In this document: positions 51,878-63,440 of the stretch, one piece after another | How positions within the stretch are numbered: position 1 is the stretch's first letter | How the letters are laid out: the number at the start of each line of letters is the position of its first letter | Origin: Mesorhabditis belari | Lineage: Eukaryota > Nematoda > Chromadorea > Rhabditida > Rhabditidae | Assembly (NCBI GenBank): GCA_958450365.1 | Contig: CAUEEP010000760.1 | Coordinates: 1,224,962 to 1,288,961, forward strand | Direction of reading: 5' to 3' | Length of the DNA stretch: 64,000 nucleotides | Translations under genes and position numbers: made by a program | The notes under the pieces: model-generated | Told to the model about the DNA's origin: nothing | Databases searched by the model: none | What the model saw: only the letters and a program-made list of their open reading frames with translations

Positions 51878-53200
51878 AGAAAATACAATTAATAAAGAAA
51901 ATAGATGAAATAGAGGAGGAAATTGAGAAATAGGATGAATGCTCTCATTTCCAGGAGTCATCCTCTTTTTCTTTTTTCTATTCGAGCAATCACCGCCCAT
52001 CCCCCAAGCCTTAATTGCATCGCAAATAGAAAAGACGAAAAGAGATTTGATTTCAACGCGACGGAAGATACGGTAGCTTTGAAAAAGCGCTCAATTTATA
52101 CGTTTAGCAATTATGGGTAATGCGGTAGGGAAGGGGAAGAGTTCCTTGAAGATTTTTGAACAGTTTTTGAACAGTTTTTGAACAGTTTTTGAACATTTTT
52201 GAATAGAGTTTCTTAAAATGAACACTGGACTGAAGAATTGTTCACGAAAAAGTGTATCTCTCGGTTTTTTGTGCAGAAAAATGGGAACACAGAGCTTCTG
52301 AAGGCACTCAAATCTTTACTCAAGTCATAAAACTCGAAGCTACTCGATAAAATGAAGAACTGCATAGAAATTAGAGATTTTTCTTTACAATAAAAGAATC
52401 AGTGGGTGAAATCTGTGAATAAAACGAGTTAGAAAACCTTAGAAAACCTTAGAAAACCGGATTTATCCATAGATTTGAAGAATTTCCCAATAAATCAGAT
52501 TTATTTTTGAAATTAAAAAGCAATAGACGTTGAAAAGAGATTTTTTTGGGTCTTTAATGGCTTTGATTTTAGATTTTCTTGTTCTGAATGCACGATAAAT
52601 CGTTCAAGTGAAAATAGACTATATTAAGCAAAGTTTTAGTGGCATTACTCAAGAATTTTTGCACTTAACCTGTCCGCAATTTTGTTTATTAACATAAAAC
52701 ATTCAATCTCAACAAGATTTGGATAAGATTGCTCTCAAAAATTCAATAAATGAGGAGATACTCGGCTCTCAACTCAAGCCGAGCGACACTCAGCTCTCAA
52801 CTCAAGCCAGCCACCCAGCTCTCAACTTTTGAAGGCTATATCAAAAAGTTGAAAGCTTGAATCGATTAGATAATGGACACAGTTCTAGGAGATATTTTAA
52901 AGATTTATCTCCAGAAAAATCAGAACGATTGACTCAATTTTAGCCGATCTAAGCCTTCTGAAGTCCGGCGCTATAATTGTGGACTAGCCTGGAAAGATTT
53001 TCAAGGAATGGCGCCGATTTAAGATCCTATTTGAATCGGTCCTAGCTCGATGCTAGCTTATCTAATAGAGTTTTAAGCGCTGATTCCAAATCTGATTTTA
53101 ATTTCACGATTGGAGCCCTGTATCTCGAGTTATCTAGAAAAGAAGCAAAGGTCGCATTTCCAGAGCTAATATAGGTCTTCTTGCTGCCACCAAACACTGC
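51878..53200. other. No gene recognised
   Basis: AT-rich sequence with small local repeats (GAACAGTTTTT near 52160, CTCAACTCAAGCC near 52780). No exon pair with consistent phase was found. Confidence 0.4.
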
Positions 53201-53275
53201 GACGCGGTGGTGTAGTGGATAGTTGGCGTGCGCTCGGCGTTAGGCTCGGCCCTGGTTCGAATTTCCTCACCGTCA
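53200..53275 (+). pseudogene. tRNA-like sequence
   Basis: GACGCGGTGGTGTAGTGGAT resembles a tRNA 5' half and CTGGTTCGAATTTCC the T region. Five of seven acceptor pairs form (GACG/CGTC core) but the T stem does not. Confidence 0.4.
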
Positions 53276-54016
53276 AAGTTTTCCTTTTTTGTTTTTAAGG
53301 CCATTTTTAAGTGTTTCAAAGTGTTTGGAAACTTTAAATAATAAAGTTAATCAGCCTATATAAAAATAATCAGCCTATCAGCTTATATTTCAGCCAGCAC
53401 CTTAGCAGTTTCCCAAAAAAAATTCCAGATATCTTTTACTGTAACCTTTCCTTGATTGCCCATAAACGCAGAGGATGGGGCCAGCTGTGTTTTCTTCACG
53501 GCAATGAGTGAAATCGACACGGGGCACTTGATTGGATCTCGATTGCCAGCGGCAGATTTCATTCGAAGACATTCTTGACCCCATCGCTTTTTTGGAAATG
53601 ATTAGATCATCGCTATCTACCTGGATATCTGGATCTAACAGATGGATATCTGAATCTAATTCAACAATTTCAAAGATTCTATGATAAGAATGACAAGAAT
53701 GACAAGAATTTGGCTTGAAACGCAATGAAAAAGGTGATAAATGAGTTAGTTAGGATTGGGCTTTAGATTGAACTTGCGCAGCTTTCTGGACTTGCTTTTC
53801 CGGGTTCAATAAGCCTGTTTAAAGTACTTAAAGGTACTTAAAAGACTTTACAGGTACTTAAAGGTATCTGTAAAGTCTCGAAATCCTGCATTTGCATTTA
53901 AAAGCCGTTTGGAGTAAGCATTTTGGCATTTTGCCCATTTTGCATTCTGTTTTTGGCCAAGTGGTTAGCAGATTTGGCTAATGTTTCAAAGAGAAATAGT
54001 TCGATCCAAGTCACAG

Positions 54017-54176
54017 ACTTTATAGCACCTTTAAGGCCCTTCTTAAAGCTTTATAGCACCTTTAAGGCCCTTCTTAAAGCTTTATAGCACCTTTAAGGCC
54101 CTTGTTAAAGCTTTATAGCACCTTTAAGGCCCTTCTTAAAGCTTTATAGCACCTTTAAGGCCCTTGTTAAAGCTTT
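54017..54176. repeat. 31-bp AGCTTTATAGCACCTTTAAG array
   Basis: Five copies, with CTTCTTAA and CTTGTTAA variants. Confidence 0.92.
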
Positions 54177-54924
54177 AGAATGAATATTTGACCCTGATAG
54201 AACTGAAAGAACTTTGCAATAAAAGTTTAGATTCTTTACATAAATTATAGTCATCAGGTAGAAAATCTCTAAGCTCTAAACAGTTTTTTTCAAATAAAAT
54301 TGTTTAAGTGACGTGTCGTTTTGAGAAAATTATCTTTTTTAAACGCTTTTGAGAAAATTATCCCTTTTAAACACCTACACACTTCCTACTGTGACCATTT
54401 TTTCGACAATTTTCTGAGAAACGAAAGATTTGACGAAAAGCCCATGATTGCACTACATTTGTAGAGCGAATAACCTTTAAAAAAATGCTTTTAATTATTC
54501 AGAACTGATGGAGTAGATAGATATTCTGGAGTAGATAGGAAATTTCGGGAACAGATGAAAGGAAAGTCCTGGGTTTTTCCAAGGCTACACTGAAAAACTT
54601 TAAACCCTTAAAAATACCATAATCAGTGAGAGACAGTAAAGTGACGGACAAAGACAAGAGATGATATTCAATTTAGATAAAAACTATGAAATCTAAAAGT
54701 ACAGTATCCTTATAGTACAGGAAAATAGTAAGATTTCAGTGAAGTAGGATTTAAGTTAAAAGTACAGTTAGATTTTTGGGGTTTCTGGTGATTTCTAGCA
54801 GCAACTTGTCGGACAGTTTTGAATAAACTGCTAACTATAATAAAGAAATGAAAGAATTGGCAAAAAAAGGTAGATTTTTTTGAACACGATTGTGGTTAGA
54901 GCAATTTAGACACCCCTACTTAAT

Positions 54925-55082
54925 ACACTGCGAATAATTTCGTTCGCAGGTGTTCTTAGAGGAATTGGCAGTATCGAGCTGCACGAAAGTGCGCAATAAC
55001 AGGTCTGTGAGACCCTTAGATGTTCGGGGCTGCACACGTGCTACACTGGAGTCTGCAACGTGTTCCATGGCCGAAAAAAAGA
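54925..55082 (+). pseudogene. 18S rRNA fragment
   Basis: About 155 bases match the conserved 3' part of nuclear small-subunit rRNA: TTCTTAGAGG, GCTGCACGAAAGTGCGCAAT, AACAGGTCTGTGA, CCCTTAGATGTTCGGGGCTG, CACACGTGCTACACTGG and CAACGTGTTCCATGGCCG. Some conserved bases differ (for example GAGACCC for GATGCCC). The rest of the gene is absent, so this is a dispersed fragment. Confidence 0.9.
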
Positions 55083-55295
55083 GGGGGATTGAAATCTCGA
55101 CCTTTTGCTTGCTAGAGCTTGCTTGCTAGAGCTTGCTTGCTAGAGCTTGCTTGCTAGAGCTTGCTTGCTAGAGCTTGCTTGCTAGAGCTTGCTTGCTAGA
55201 GCTTGCTTGCTAGAGCTTGCTTGCTAGAGCTTGCTTGCTAGAGCTAGTCTAAATTGCTCTAACCACTGAGCTATCCGGTAGCTTAACTTGCCAAG
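55083..55295 (-). pseudogene. tRNA-like sequence split by a 14-bp repeat expansion
   Basis: Minus strand GCTACCGGATAGCTCAGTGG plus TTAGAGCAATTTAGAC looks like a tRNA 5' half. AAGCAAAAGGTCGAGATTTC looks like the 3' half, close to the tRNA-like sequence at 9.2 kb. Between them, at the anticodon region, lies the (GCTTGCTAGAGCTT)n array at 55098-55247, about ten units. Confidence 0.55.
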
Positions 55296-55914
55296 ATAAA
55301 GAGGGAACGACAAAGAGGAAGAAGAAAGCAAGAAGAAGGGAAGAAGGGAAGAAGAGAGGAAGAAGAAAACAAGAAGGAGATAATAAGCTACTTTATACTT
55401 ATGAATTTAAGAATGCTTATGATTCTGATGTTTTTGCCACAGTTGAATAGCTTCTCTCAACTAACAGCCATTCTATTCATATCTAAAAACAAAGCTAACC
55501 TTTTTCAAATACTGTAACACTTTGATGAATTCCCCAAGAGTAATTTGAGGCACCCAGAAAATTGGCCAACTTTCATAATTGAATGGGGTAATTTTCAAGA
55601 ATGAGGCGAACTCATTTCGGGAGAAATTTTGTAGGAAAATTGCCGGGAAATTGCCCAATGATGGGATGGGGGGAAAGAAGAAGGGGAAAGAGGGAAGAAG
55701 GAGACTTCGAGGTGTACTTTCAGCTCGAATATGGAAACGCATTTCATCTGGTGAATCCAGCTAACAGCAGATTGGTTTAGTTGCCCAAATGTGTTGGAAA
55801 ATGTCAACGATTTGTACAGTAACAGTTGAATGACTATCAAAGTAATGAGGACAAAACTTGAGTCAATCTGGGAACTTTGCGCTTAAATACATGACTTTCT
55901 AACTACCGTATTTC

Positions 55915-56136
55915 AACTACCGTATTTGCTCTAATAGTATTGCGCCCTGAGCGTCGCCTAAATTGCTCGAAATCTCGAAAACCGCTGATCAAAACCTATC
56001 GATGTGGGGTCGGAAAATGTAGCTGGCGATGAGATCTAGTCGGGGATTAGAGTGTTGAGCTTCTGCAAAAGCTTGGAAACGGTAAAATAGTCACCAACTC
56101 GGCTCGCCGGGGTGCACTATTATTAGAGAGAATACG
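55915..56136. mobile_element. TACCGTATTTGCTCTAATAG-type TIR element
   Basis: The left end TACCGTATTTGCTCTAATAG (near 55917) and right end CTATTATTAGAGAGAATACG (to 56134) are inverted. The interior matches 43092-43210. Confidence 0.75.
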
Positions 56137-56309
56137 ATCTTTTACTTTATTACTCACCAGCAGCTCAGCCAGTGTCAAAATACTTGAAATACAATTCATA
56201 ACATAAAATACTAGATCAAAAGGTCTAGATAAGGATCGGCTTTCTCAATTTCAGTTATTCCTTTACATACCAGTTCGATAAAAGTCACCAACTCGGCTCT
56301 GCCGGGGTG

Positions 56310-56715
56310 CACTACTATTGCCTGCACTACTATTGCCTGCAGTACTATTGCCTGCACTACTATTGCACCAACTCGCTGCCGACCAAAAAGAGCTATGCTT
56401 GTTAGAGCCTTGTTAGAGCCCTTGTTAGAGCTTTACCTAAAAAATTTGGACCAATTAAATCCGAGTTCTGATTGGTAAACTCAATAAAATGAATATCTCC
56501 AATAGATTCTCCGTCCCTGAAAACCCTTGGGTACAAATTTACAGCCAAATGTCTTCTTTTTGATCTTCTATCTACACTACTATTGCCTGCATTACTATTG
56601 TCTGCACTGTTATTGCCTGCACTACTATTGCCTGCACTACTATTGTCTGCACTGTTATTGCCTGCACTGTTATTGCCTGCACTAGTATTGCCTGCACTAC
56701 TATAGAGAAAATACG
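56310..56715. repeat. GCCTGCACTACTATT 15-bp arrays derived from the TIR family
   Basis: Two blocks (56310-56370, 56570-56705) of a 15-base unit whose CACTACTATT core is the terminal motif of the neighbouring CTCTAATAGTAGTGC elements. The second block ends in TATAGAGAAAATACGAT, an element terminus. Confidence 0.8.
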
Positions 56716-57424
56716 ATATTCTGTGAAGTCAAGAGTTGAAATCAGGGCAAGGATATGCTTCAAGCTTTCTATTATAAGTTTTATGACTGTAGATCTGTAG
56801 ATTAGACTGTAGATCTTGTCGTAAAGTAAAGTAAAGTTGTATTAAATCAAAAGTTGTATCGAAATGTTGAAAGTTAAGATGAGTAAATAAAGAAAATGAA
56901 TTGAAATGTTGAAATGTCGCTAAGAACTTTAAAAACTGTCTAAAAAAAGACTCAAAACGGATATATTAGTGACACTTTTGCCTAGCGGTTGCGGAAAATC
57001 GGCGCTCGGAAAAGCGGCGATTTCAATTCACCTTTTTTGCGGTACAAATTATTAACAATAGAAAAAGAGGAGGCGATTTTGGCGAAGAATTGAATGAATG
57101 AAAAAATTTGGAGGGAAATATATGAAAATGATATGAATATTTATATAGAAATCGTTTAGTTTACTACAGATTTTTCAGGGAAACGAATTTTGGGCACAAA
57201 AAACGGCACAAACAATTGAAAAAGTAACATTGAATGTGAGAAAAAGTAACACTGACTTTATAATTCTATAAATCGAAATGTTTAATGTTTAAAAACGATT
57301 TTAAAACGATTTTAAAACGATTTTAAAAACGACTATCAACTAATAAAAACGACTATTAACTATTCTAACTATTAATTTGATTGATTGACTCAAAATTGAT
57401 TCAATTACTTCAAAATTCAATGAA

Positions 57425-57500
57425 ACAATGAATTTGTTCAAATTTTGTTCAATTTTGTTCAATTTTGTTCAATTTTGTTCAATTTTGTTCAAATTTTGAG
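57425..57500. repeat. AATTTTGTTC decamer array
   Basis: Six to seven units. A similar flank (CAATGAAACAATGAATTTGT) recurs after the MITE at 58195, so the MITE split or sits between a local duplication. Confidence 0.85.
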
Positions 57501-57587
57501 TACAAAATTTAATTTTGTTTAGTTAATATCAACGATTTTACCTTCAGAAAGGAATCAAATGCAGAAAAAGACTGAAAAATTAAAATA

Positions 57588-58118
57588 TTGGGTTGGTGAA
57601 TTGAAAACTGCCGGCTATTGTCATATGTCACAGTTTGAGCACTTTCTTCAAAAGAAACCCATTTTGGTGTCAATGGAAAAGTTGTAGAGAATCAAAAATC
57701 AAGCTGATATCCAAATTTTCAGAACGATTCAAAAACTGGTTTTCAAGAAATGCCAAATTTACGAATTTTCACATTCACGAATACGAAACTTTCATTTTAA
57801 GCGAAACTACTAAGTGTATCTTTTTGGAAATTTGGCTATAAGCCTAATTTTTGATTCTCTACAACTTTTCTATTGGCACTAAAATGGGTTTCTTTTGAAG
57901 AAAGTGCTCAAACTGGGACATCTCCAATCCTCGATTTTTGAGTCTCACACTTGTCTCACACACAAACCAAAATCCTACTACGAAAGAGGAATGCGCAAAA
58001 TGCCTGTAAAATGGGCAGAAGTCGTCAATAATAATGGAAATTATTTGGAATGAATTGATGGTTTTATGTTGAATAAATTTTAGTTCAAAGTCCGGCAGTT
58101 TTCAATTCACCAACCCAA
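57588..58118. mobile_element. MITE family C, complete copy
   Basis: 531 bases with ends TTGGGTTGGTGAATTGAAAA and complement. It carries long inverted stretches around GAGCACTTTCTTCAAAAGAA. TA precedes it; the 3' flank is TC, so one side of the TA duplication may be lost. Confidence 0.85.
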
Positions 58119-58119
58119 T

Positions 58120-60140
58120 CAATTTCTAATTGATTTTAAAAACGAAATTTCTAACTATTAAACTAAAAATTGATTTAATCACTTCAAAATTCAATGAAAC
58201 AATGAATTTGTTGAAGTTTTGAGTACACAATTTCATTTTGTTTAGTTAATATCAACGATTTTACCTTTAGAAAGGAATCAAATGCAGAAAAAGACTAAAA
58301 AAATGAAAATGGTTAAAAGAAAATAGCAAACAAATACTCAAAAAACTTGATAATTAACCTGATTGGGATAAAGATGAGAAAAATGTACAAAATTTAAGTC
58401 GAAGAGCGGTGAGATTGGACAAAAATAGCTTCAAAGAAAGCCATAGCTTCAACGAAAGTCTCAATGGATCACTGGAAATGACGAACAATGAGAAAACAAC
58501 AATGAGAAATCAACAATGAGAAAACAACAATGAGGAATCATTTAAGAATGATTTTGACATGATTTAAAGACTTTTTCAACACTGATTCTTCTCAAAGCAA
58601 TGAATGACCGGTTAAAAGAGATTCAACACACACACACACACACACAACAACACTTTCCCTTATCCATTCCTGAAAGAGGGACTGGACCCATCCCTCTTTC
58701 ACCTAAACTCCGCCTACTTTCACTCTAATCTTCCCCTCTTTCCCCTCTTTCCTTCTTTCCTTCTTTCTCATTTCACTCATTTCAGTACAGTAGTGCTTGC
58801 GATTGTTTTTCTGATCAGTTAGTAGCAATTGGAGAAATCATGAGAACAAAATGGACTTTTATATTCACCTTAGATTTCATTTATCACTAATTTCCCAGTC
58901 TCCAGCTCCTGATTCTCTATCTTTGAATTTGAATCAAATTCAGATTGAGTTCGAATCAAAACTAGGAGAAACTAGGTGAAATTAGGACAAAACTAGTTCA
59001 ACTGTTAGGTTTAAAGGTTCTGAAGGTTAATAGAGTCTGAAAAACTTGAATTCATGCACTATAATGCTTGATCCTGGACTAGTCCTGGTCCAAGTCCTTC
59101 TTGACAATGCTCCCTCCATGGCAAAGCTTTACCAACTTTTTTCTGTTCTTTTTTTCTCGTTATTTGATTGGATTTTAGATTATTACTCAAAAACTTTGCT
59201 AATTTTAGGAATAGTCAAAACTGTTTATCGCGATTCGATCATAGTCTTGCACAAAAGTGGGACATCAATATTGCCAAGTGATCAACAGGATTGTTGTTTA
59301 TCGAATGATTCAATGGTTTAAAGTCTTGGGAACAAATGAGGATTGGATTGGAAGTCTCTTGCTTTTGTACAGATCAGAAGGCTTGATGTAAAGTAGAATG
59401 TTTCAAACGTTAGTAAAACAAAGTCATTCAAAGACTGTTCAAAGCCAGCCCTAACTCAACTGTACCTATCTTTTAGCCTGGCTTAGTAAGCCTGCTTTAA
59501 TTTGAACTAGTATTTAGTTCTTGTTTAGTTCATTGAACCTTTATGCTAAGCCCAATTTGTCTTTTAGCCTGGCTTAGTAAGCCTGCTTTTGCACTAGCAA
59601 TTTGACCTAGCATTTAGTTCTTATTTAGTTCATTGAACCTTTATGCTAAGCCGAATTTTCATTCATCTTTCTCAGTAGAATCTCTCTAGTATTCTTATTT
59701 CTTTTCCTTTAAAAGAAACCCATGGAGGAGGCGCGAAAATGAGCGGAAATTGGGCGCCGATTGGCCGAAAGGGACACACAAAGAGAACCATCTGAGATTT
59801 GCGGGGAATGAATTACGGAGAAGAGAAATCACAATTTAACCCCATTTTTCATTCTTGCTAAATTTCTTGATTTCTCGATTTCCCCAAATTTGAACTTAAT
59901 GAAATGCCTATTTTGGGAGTGAGCCCCGTCACATTCCAATCTTTGATTGGGAAATTGAAGCGCTCAAAAAGAGAACAAAAAGTTGGGTTGATTGGAAATT
60001 TGGAATCAAATGGTTGAATTGGCTGACTGAAAGCGTTGAAGAATCGAATTTTCAATTGAAAAGTTTAAAAAGTGGATAAGTTTTTCAATTCTCAGTTCTG
60101 ATGAGCTTAAAGTTACAACTCAAGTTCTGCTAGTTCTGAT
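58120..60140. other. No gene recognised
   Basis: AT-rich DNA with a (CA)n run at 58631-58647, AACAATGAGAAA repeats near 58490, and a 100-base tandem duplication around 59465-59655 (AGCCTGGCTTAGTAAGCCTG). The open frame at 59046-59321 lacks recognisable motifs. Confidence 0.4.
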
Positions 60141-60141
60141 C

Positions 60142-60525
60142 AGGCTCAGGCTTAGGCTTAGGCTTAGGCTTAGGCTTAGATTCAGGCTTAGGCTTAGGCT
60201 TAGGCTTAGGCTCAGACTTAGGCTCAGGCTTAGGCTCAGGCTTAGATTCAGGCTTAGGCTCAGACTTAGGCTCAGGCTTAGGCTCAGGCTTAGATTCAGG
60301 CTTAGGCTCAGGCTTAGATTCAGGCTTAGGCTTAGGCTTAGGCTTAGGCTTAGGCTCAGGTTTAGGCTTAGGCTTAGGCTCAGACTTAGGCTCAGGTTCA
60401 GGCTTTAGGCTCAGGCTTAGGCTTAGGCTCAGGCTCAGGCTTTTGGCTCAGGCTTAGGCTTAGGCCTAGGCTCAGGCTTAGGCTCAGGCTTAGGCATAGG
60501 CTCAGGCTTAGGCTTAGGTTCGGTT
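60142..60525. repeat. Interstitial TTAGGC-like array
   Basis: About 60 hexamers, mostly GGCTTA with GGCTCA, GATTCA and GACTTA variants. TTAGGC is the nematode telomere unit. The variants also form a partial higher-order pattern (GGCTTAGATTCA recurring). Confidence 0.9.
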
Positions 60526-61099
60526 CCATTCTAGTTAATCAATTTTGATTAACTAGAACGTCTTGAGCCTGATGACTGAACCTGCCGGACCAGCTTCTGG
60601 CCTGGTCCGGAAGAGTCTTTTTCAACCTTTTTCAGAATATTTTCCTCTTTTCTTCTAAATAATCATAAACAGCTCATATTTAATGACTTTTATCATTAAT
60701 GGTTGAACTCGTCGCGTCACAAAATTCCCTCCAACATGCTAATTTCTTCAAAATCACCGCTTCCCGACTCAAAATCGTGTGAAAGAGACTAATTTTTCGC
60801 AATAAAATTAGCTCGTTTCGATTGTCCAAATTATAGGCTAGTCCAGTTTGCACTTATTTTCACATTTCAATGTTGAAAATGATTGATCCGACTTGAGATT
60901 TTAAGTAGCACAATTTGAGTAGCACAATTTTAGTAGCACAATTTTAGAAATTTCGCATAATCGCAGTCTGTATTTGTGATTTTGAACATGAAAATTACAT
61001 AAAACAAAGATTTCAGCAAAAGAAAAAGATGGAAAACAGACTTAAACAGTAAAGAGTCTTGAAAAAGTAATGAATTATATATTCAAATAACAAACGACT

Positions 61100-61600
61100 T
61101 TTCGGTTTATTTTGTGATCGGGATCTAGTGCATAATGATAAACTTGGATTAAGATAAAAGTTACACCCTGGACACTCAACGCTACAAAACCATTCTCGAA
61201 AAGAATCTTCTTCCATTTTTCGCTGCAAAAATGGGACAGGAATGACTGCTTTATCGAGATAAGACCCCTTATCATAAGACAGCTTCTCATGGGACGGGCT
61301 GTTCGACTTGCCAATGGAGTGCTTGTCTGCCGTCCAATTGAGTGCCAATGCTCGTCTACCGACTGTTTTTCTGCAAATCGAATCAAATTATTGAATGCTC
61401 CAGTCTTGATTTGAATGCTATCGAGCATTTGTGGGCCTACGTGATGTTGAAACTCAAGGGAAAACGCTTTGGATTGAAGGTCGAGCTGTGGTACTATATT
61501 CGAAACGAATGGAGCAAAATTTCTCCACAAATTTTGCAAGACTTGATCGATACTCGATGCTTAGAAGACTACTTGATGTCTAGAAGAATTCAGGCAGTAA
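61100..61600 (+). pseudogene. Tc1-like transposase C-terminal relic
   Basis: Plus-strand fragments: YKTILEKNLLPFF-like near 61180, a degraded middle with stops, then an open stretch from about 61390 with SSLDLNAIEHLWAYVMLKL (third catalytic region, usually SPDLNPIEHLW) and RNEWSKISPQILQDLIDT, then RRIQAV. The aspartate of the usual PDLNP motif is retained as LDLNA. Stops and frame changes upstream show it is dead. Confidence 0.75.
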
Positions 61601-61605
61601 TTTCA

Positions 61606-61766
61606 GCCAGCGAAGGCCAGCGAAAGCCAGCGAAAGCCAGCGAAAGCCAGCGAAAGCCAGCGAAAGCCAGCGAAAGCCAGCGAAAGCCAGCGAAAGCCAG
61701 CGAAAGCCAGCGAAAGCCAGCGAAAGCCAGCGAAAGCCAGCGAAAGCCAGCGAAGGCCAGCGAATG
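61606..61766. repeat. GAAAGCCAGC decamer array
   Basis: About 15 units starting where the Tc1-like coding tail ends; first and last units read GAAGGCCAGC. Confidence 0.95.
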
Positions 61767-62629
61767 ATTTTACTTTCATTACACAATAACACGCCAATCC
61801 TTTTAGCCAGCGAAAAAATCGTGGATCTTGGTCTCTTCCTACTTAGAAATACGGTTGTTTTGTTTTCTTTGATCCATAGCAATCAAAAACTTTCCCCTAA
61901 AACCAACAATTTCTCAACAATTGACTCCAACTTCCCATTTCTCTTTTTCCCTTCTTCCCTTCCCTTTTTCCCTTACCTTTTTCAACTTCCCCCTAAAGAT
62001 AAAAGACTTACAAGAGCCGCAGAAACAATTGTTGCCCGAAGGGAAGATAAAGGAGAAGCAAATGATGTGGTGATTGATTGAGTGGAATGAAGAAATGAAA
62101 TCAACTGGGATGCGCGGTGAGATCAAAGGGAAACAATAGGGGAAAGGGGAGCAAGAGGCGCAAAAGTGATTGGCACTCTGACCACTGTGTGGCCCAACCC
62201 ACACCTCCTCGGGGCATTTGTAGGGAGAGACAGAAATCAAGTCTTGTCCCTTGCAAGGTGTGCATTTGAAAATTCTTCACTCACTAGGAATAGGTTTAAC
62301 TACTTTTTTTACATAACAAAGCATGCCTCAAAGTGTTAGACGTTTAAAAAGCTCACTTTGTCTAATGCTTACTCAACTCAACTGCTTACTCAACTAATGT
62401 GCCAAATCAAAAATAAATCCGTTCTTAAATCCAAGCCAATACTTTCTCCAAACTGCAAGCTCAAAGTTCTAAACAAGGCTGGGTGCCGTTAGTTCAGTTC
62501 AAATTTATTCCAACCGAACAGTCGATGGCATAGTTGAGATTGACTTGTGTGGTCAACAGTTGACTACAATCCATTGCACTGTGTGGCCAGAGAAGGAGAC
62601 TTAAGATCTTTGAACCGACGTCTTGAACC

Positions 62630-63127
62630 GACGTTCGAATCGGTTTGTTAACAAGCTTGCACTCGACTGACATAAGATTAGTGCCCTGAAACTTTATTGT
62701 GCCTTTTAGATGATATGCGATGCGTGCGTGCTTTTAGATGCGTCATATTTACCCGGAAACGCTTCCAAAAGTCCAAAAGTCCAAAAGTCCAAAAGCTTCC
62801 AAGTCCTGCTCAGCCAAAAAAAAAAAAATCTCTCTGATTCTTTTGCCATAGTTAAATTTTGACTAGATCTCCCGTAGGAAAGCGCGACTGTCAACTTTGA
62901 AAGCCTCTCTAAAAATTGAGCACTGCTACAGGAGACCTAGTCAAAGTTTACCTATGAAAAAGAAAACAGAGATTTTTGATTTTGGCTGAGCTGAACTTTT
63001 GGAAATGATTCCGGGTAATTATGACGTATCCTGTAGAACAATATCATCTAAAAGGCGCAATAAAGTTTCAGGGTACTAATCTTATGTCAGTGGAGTCCAA
63101 GAATGTAAACAAACCGATCCGAACGTC
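62630..63127. mobile_element. Long hairpin MITE
   Basis: Arms 62630-62875 and 62925-63127 are inverted copies (TCGGTTTGTTAACAAGC / TGTAAACAAACCGA; TAGTGCCCTGAAACTTTATT / its complement). A (AAAAGTCC)n repeat interrupts the left arm. Confidence 0.85.
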
Positions 63128-63149
63128 AGTCCAAACATCTTAAGTCTGC

Positions 63150-63440
63150 TTGTGCATCTTGCTGTGCAACTTGCTGTGTATCTTGTTGTGCATCTAGCTG
63201 TGCATCTTGCTGTTCATCTTGCTGTACATCTTGCTCTGCATCTTGCTGTGCATCTTGCTCTGCATCTTGTTGTGCACCCTGCTGTACATCTTGCCGTACA
63301 TCTTGCTCTTCATCTTGCTGTGCATCTTGCTGTTCATCTTGCTGTACATCTTGTTGTGCATCTTGTTGCGCACCCTGCTGTACATCTTGCTGTACATCTT
63401 GCTGTACATCTTGCTCTGCATCTTGCTGCGCATCTTGTGT
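63150..63440. repeat. CATCTTGCTGTG 12-bp array
   Basis: About 24 variant 12-base units (CATCTTGCTGTG, CATCTTGCTCTG, CACCCTGCTGTA). The unit length is a multiple of three, so long artefactual frames exist on both strands. A GGGTAATTATGACG motif flanks both this array and the hairpin before it. No gene is seen from 63441 to the end. Confidence 0.92.

Noticed and set aside
53402..53725. Minus-strand frame with a plausible alternative reading (DIWNFFWETAKVLAEI)
   Set aside because: No recognisable domain, and neither frame has consistent splice partners.
55473..55742. Minus-strand frame with YESWPIFWVPQITLGEF and a donor-like end
   Set aside because: Looks exon-like but no partner exon, start context or family could be found.
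59046..59321. 91-codon plus-strand frame
   Set aside because: Composition and lack of motifs fit chance in AT-rich DNA.
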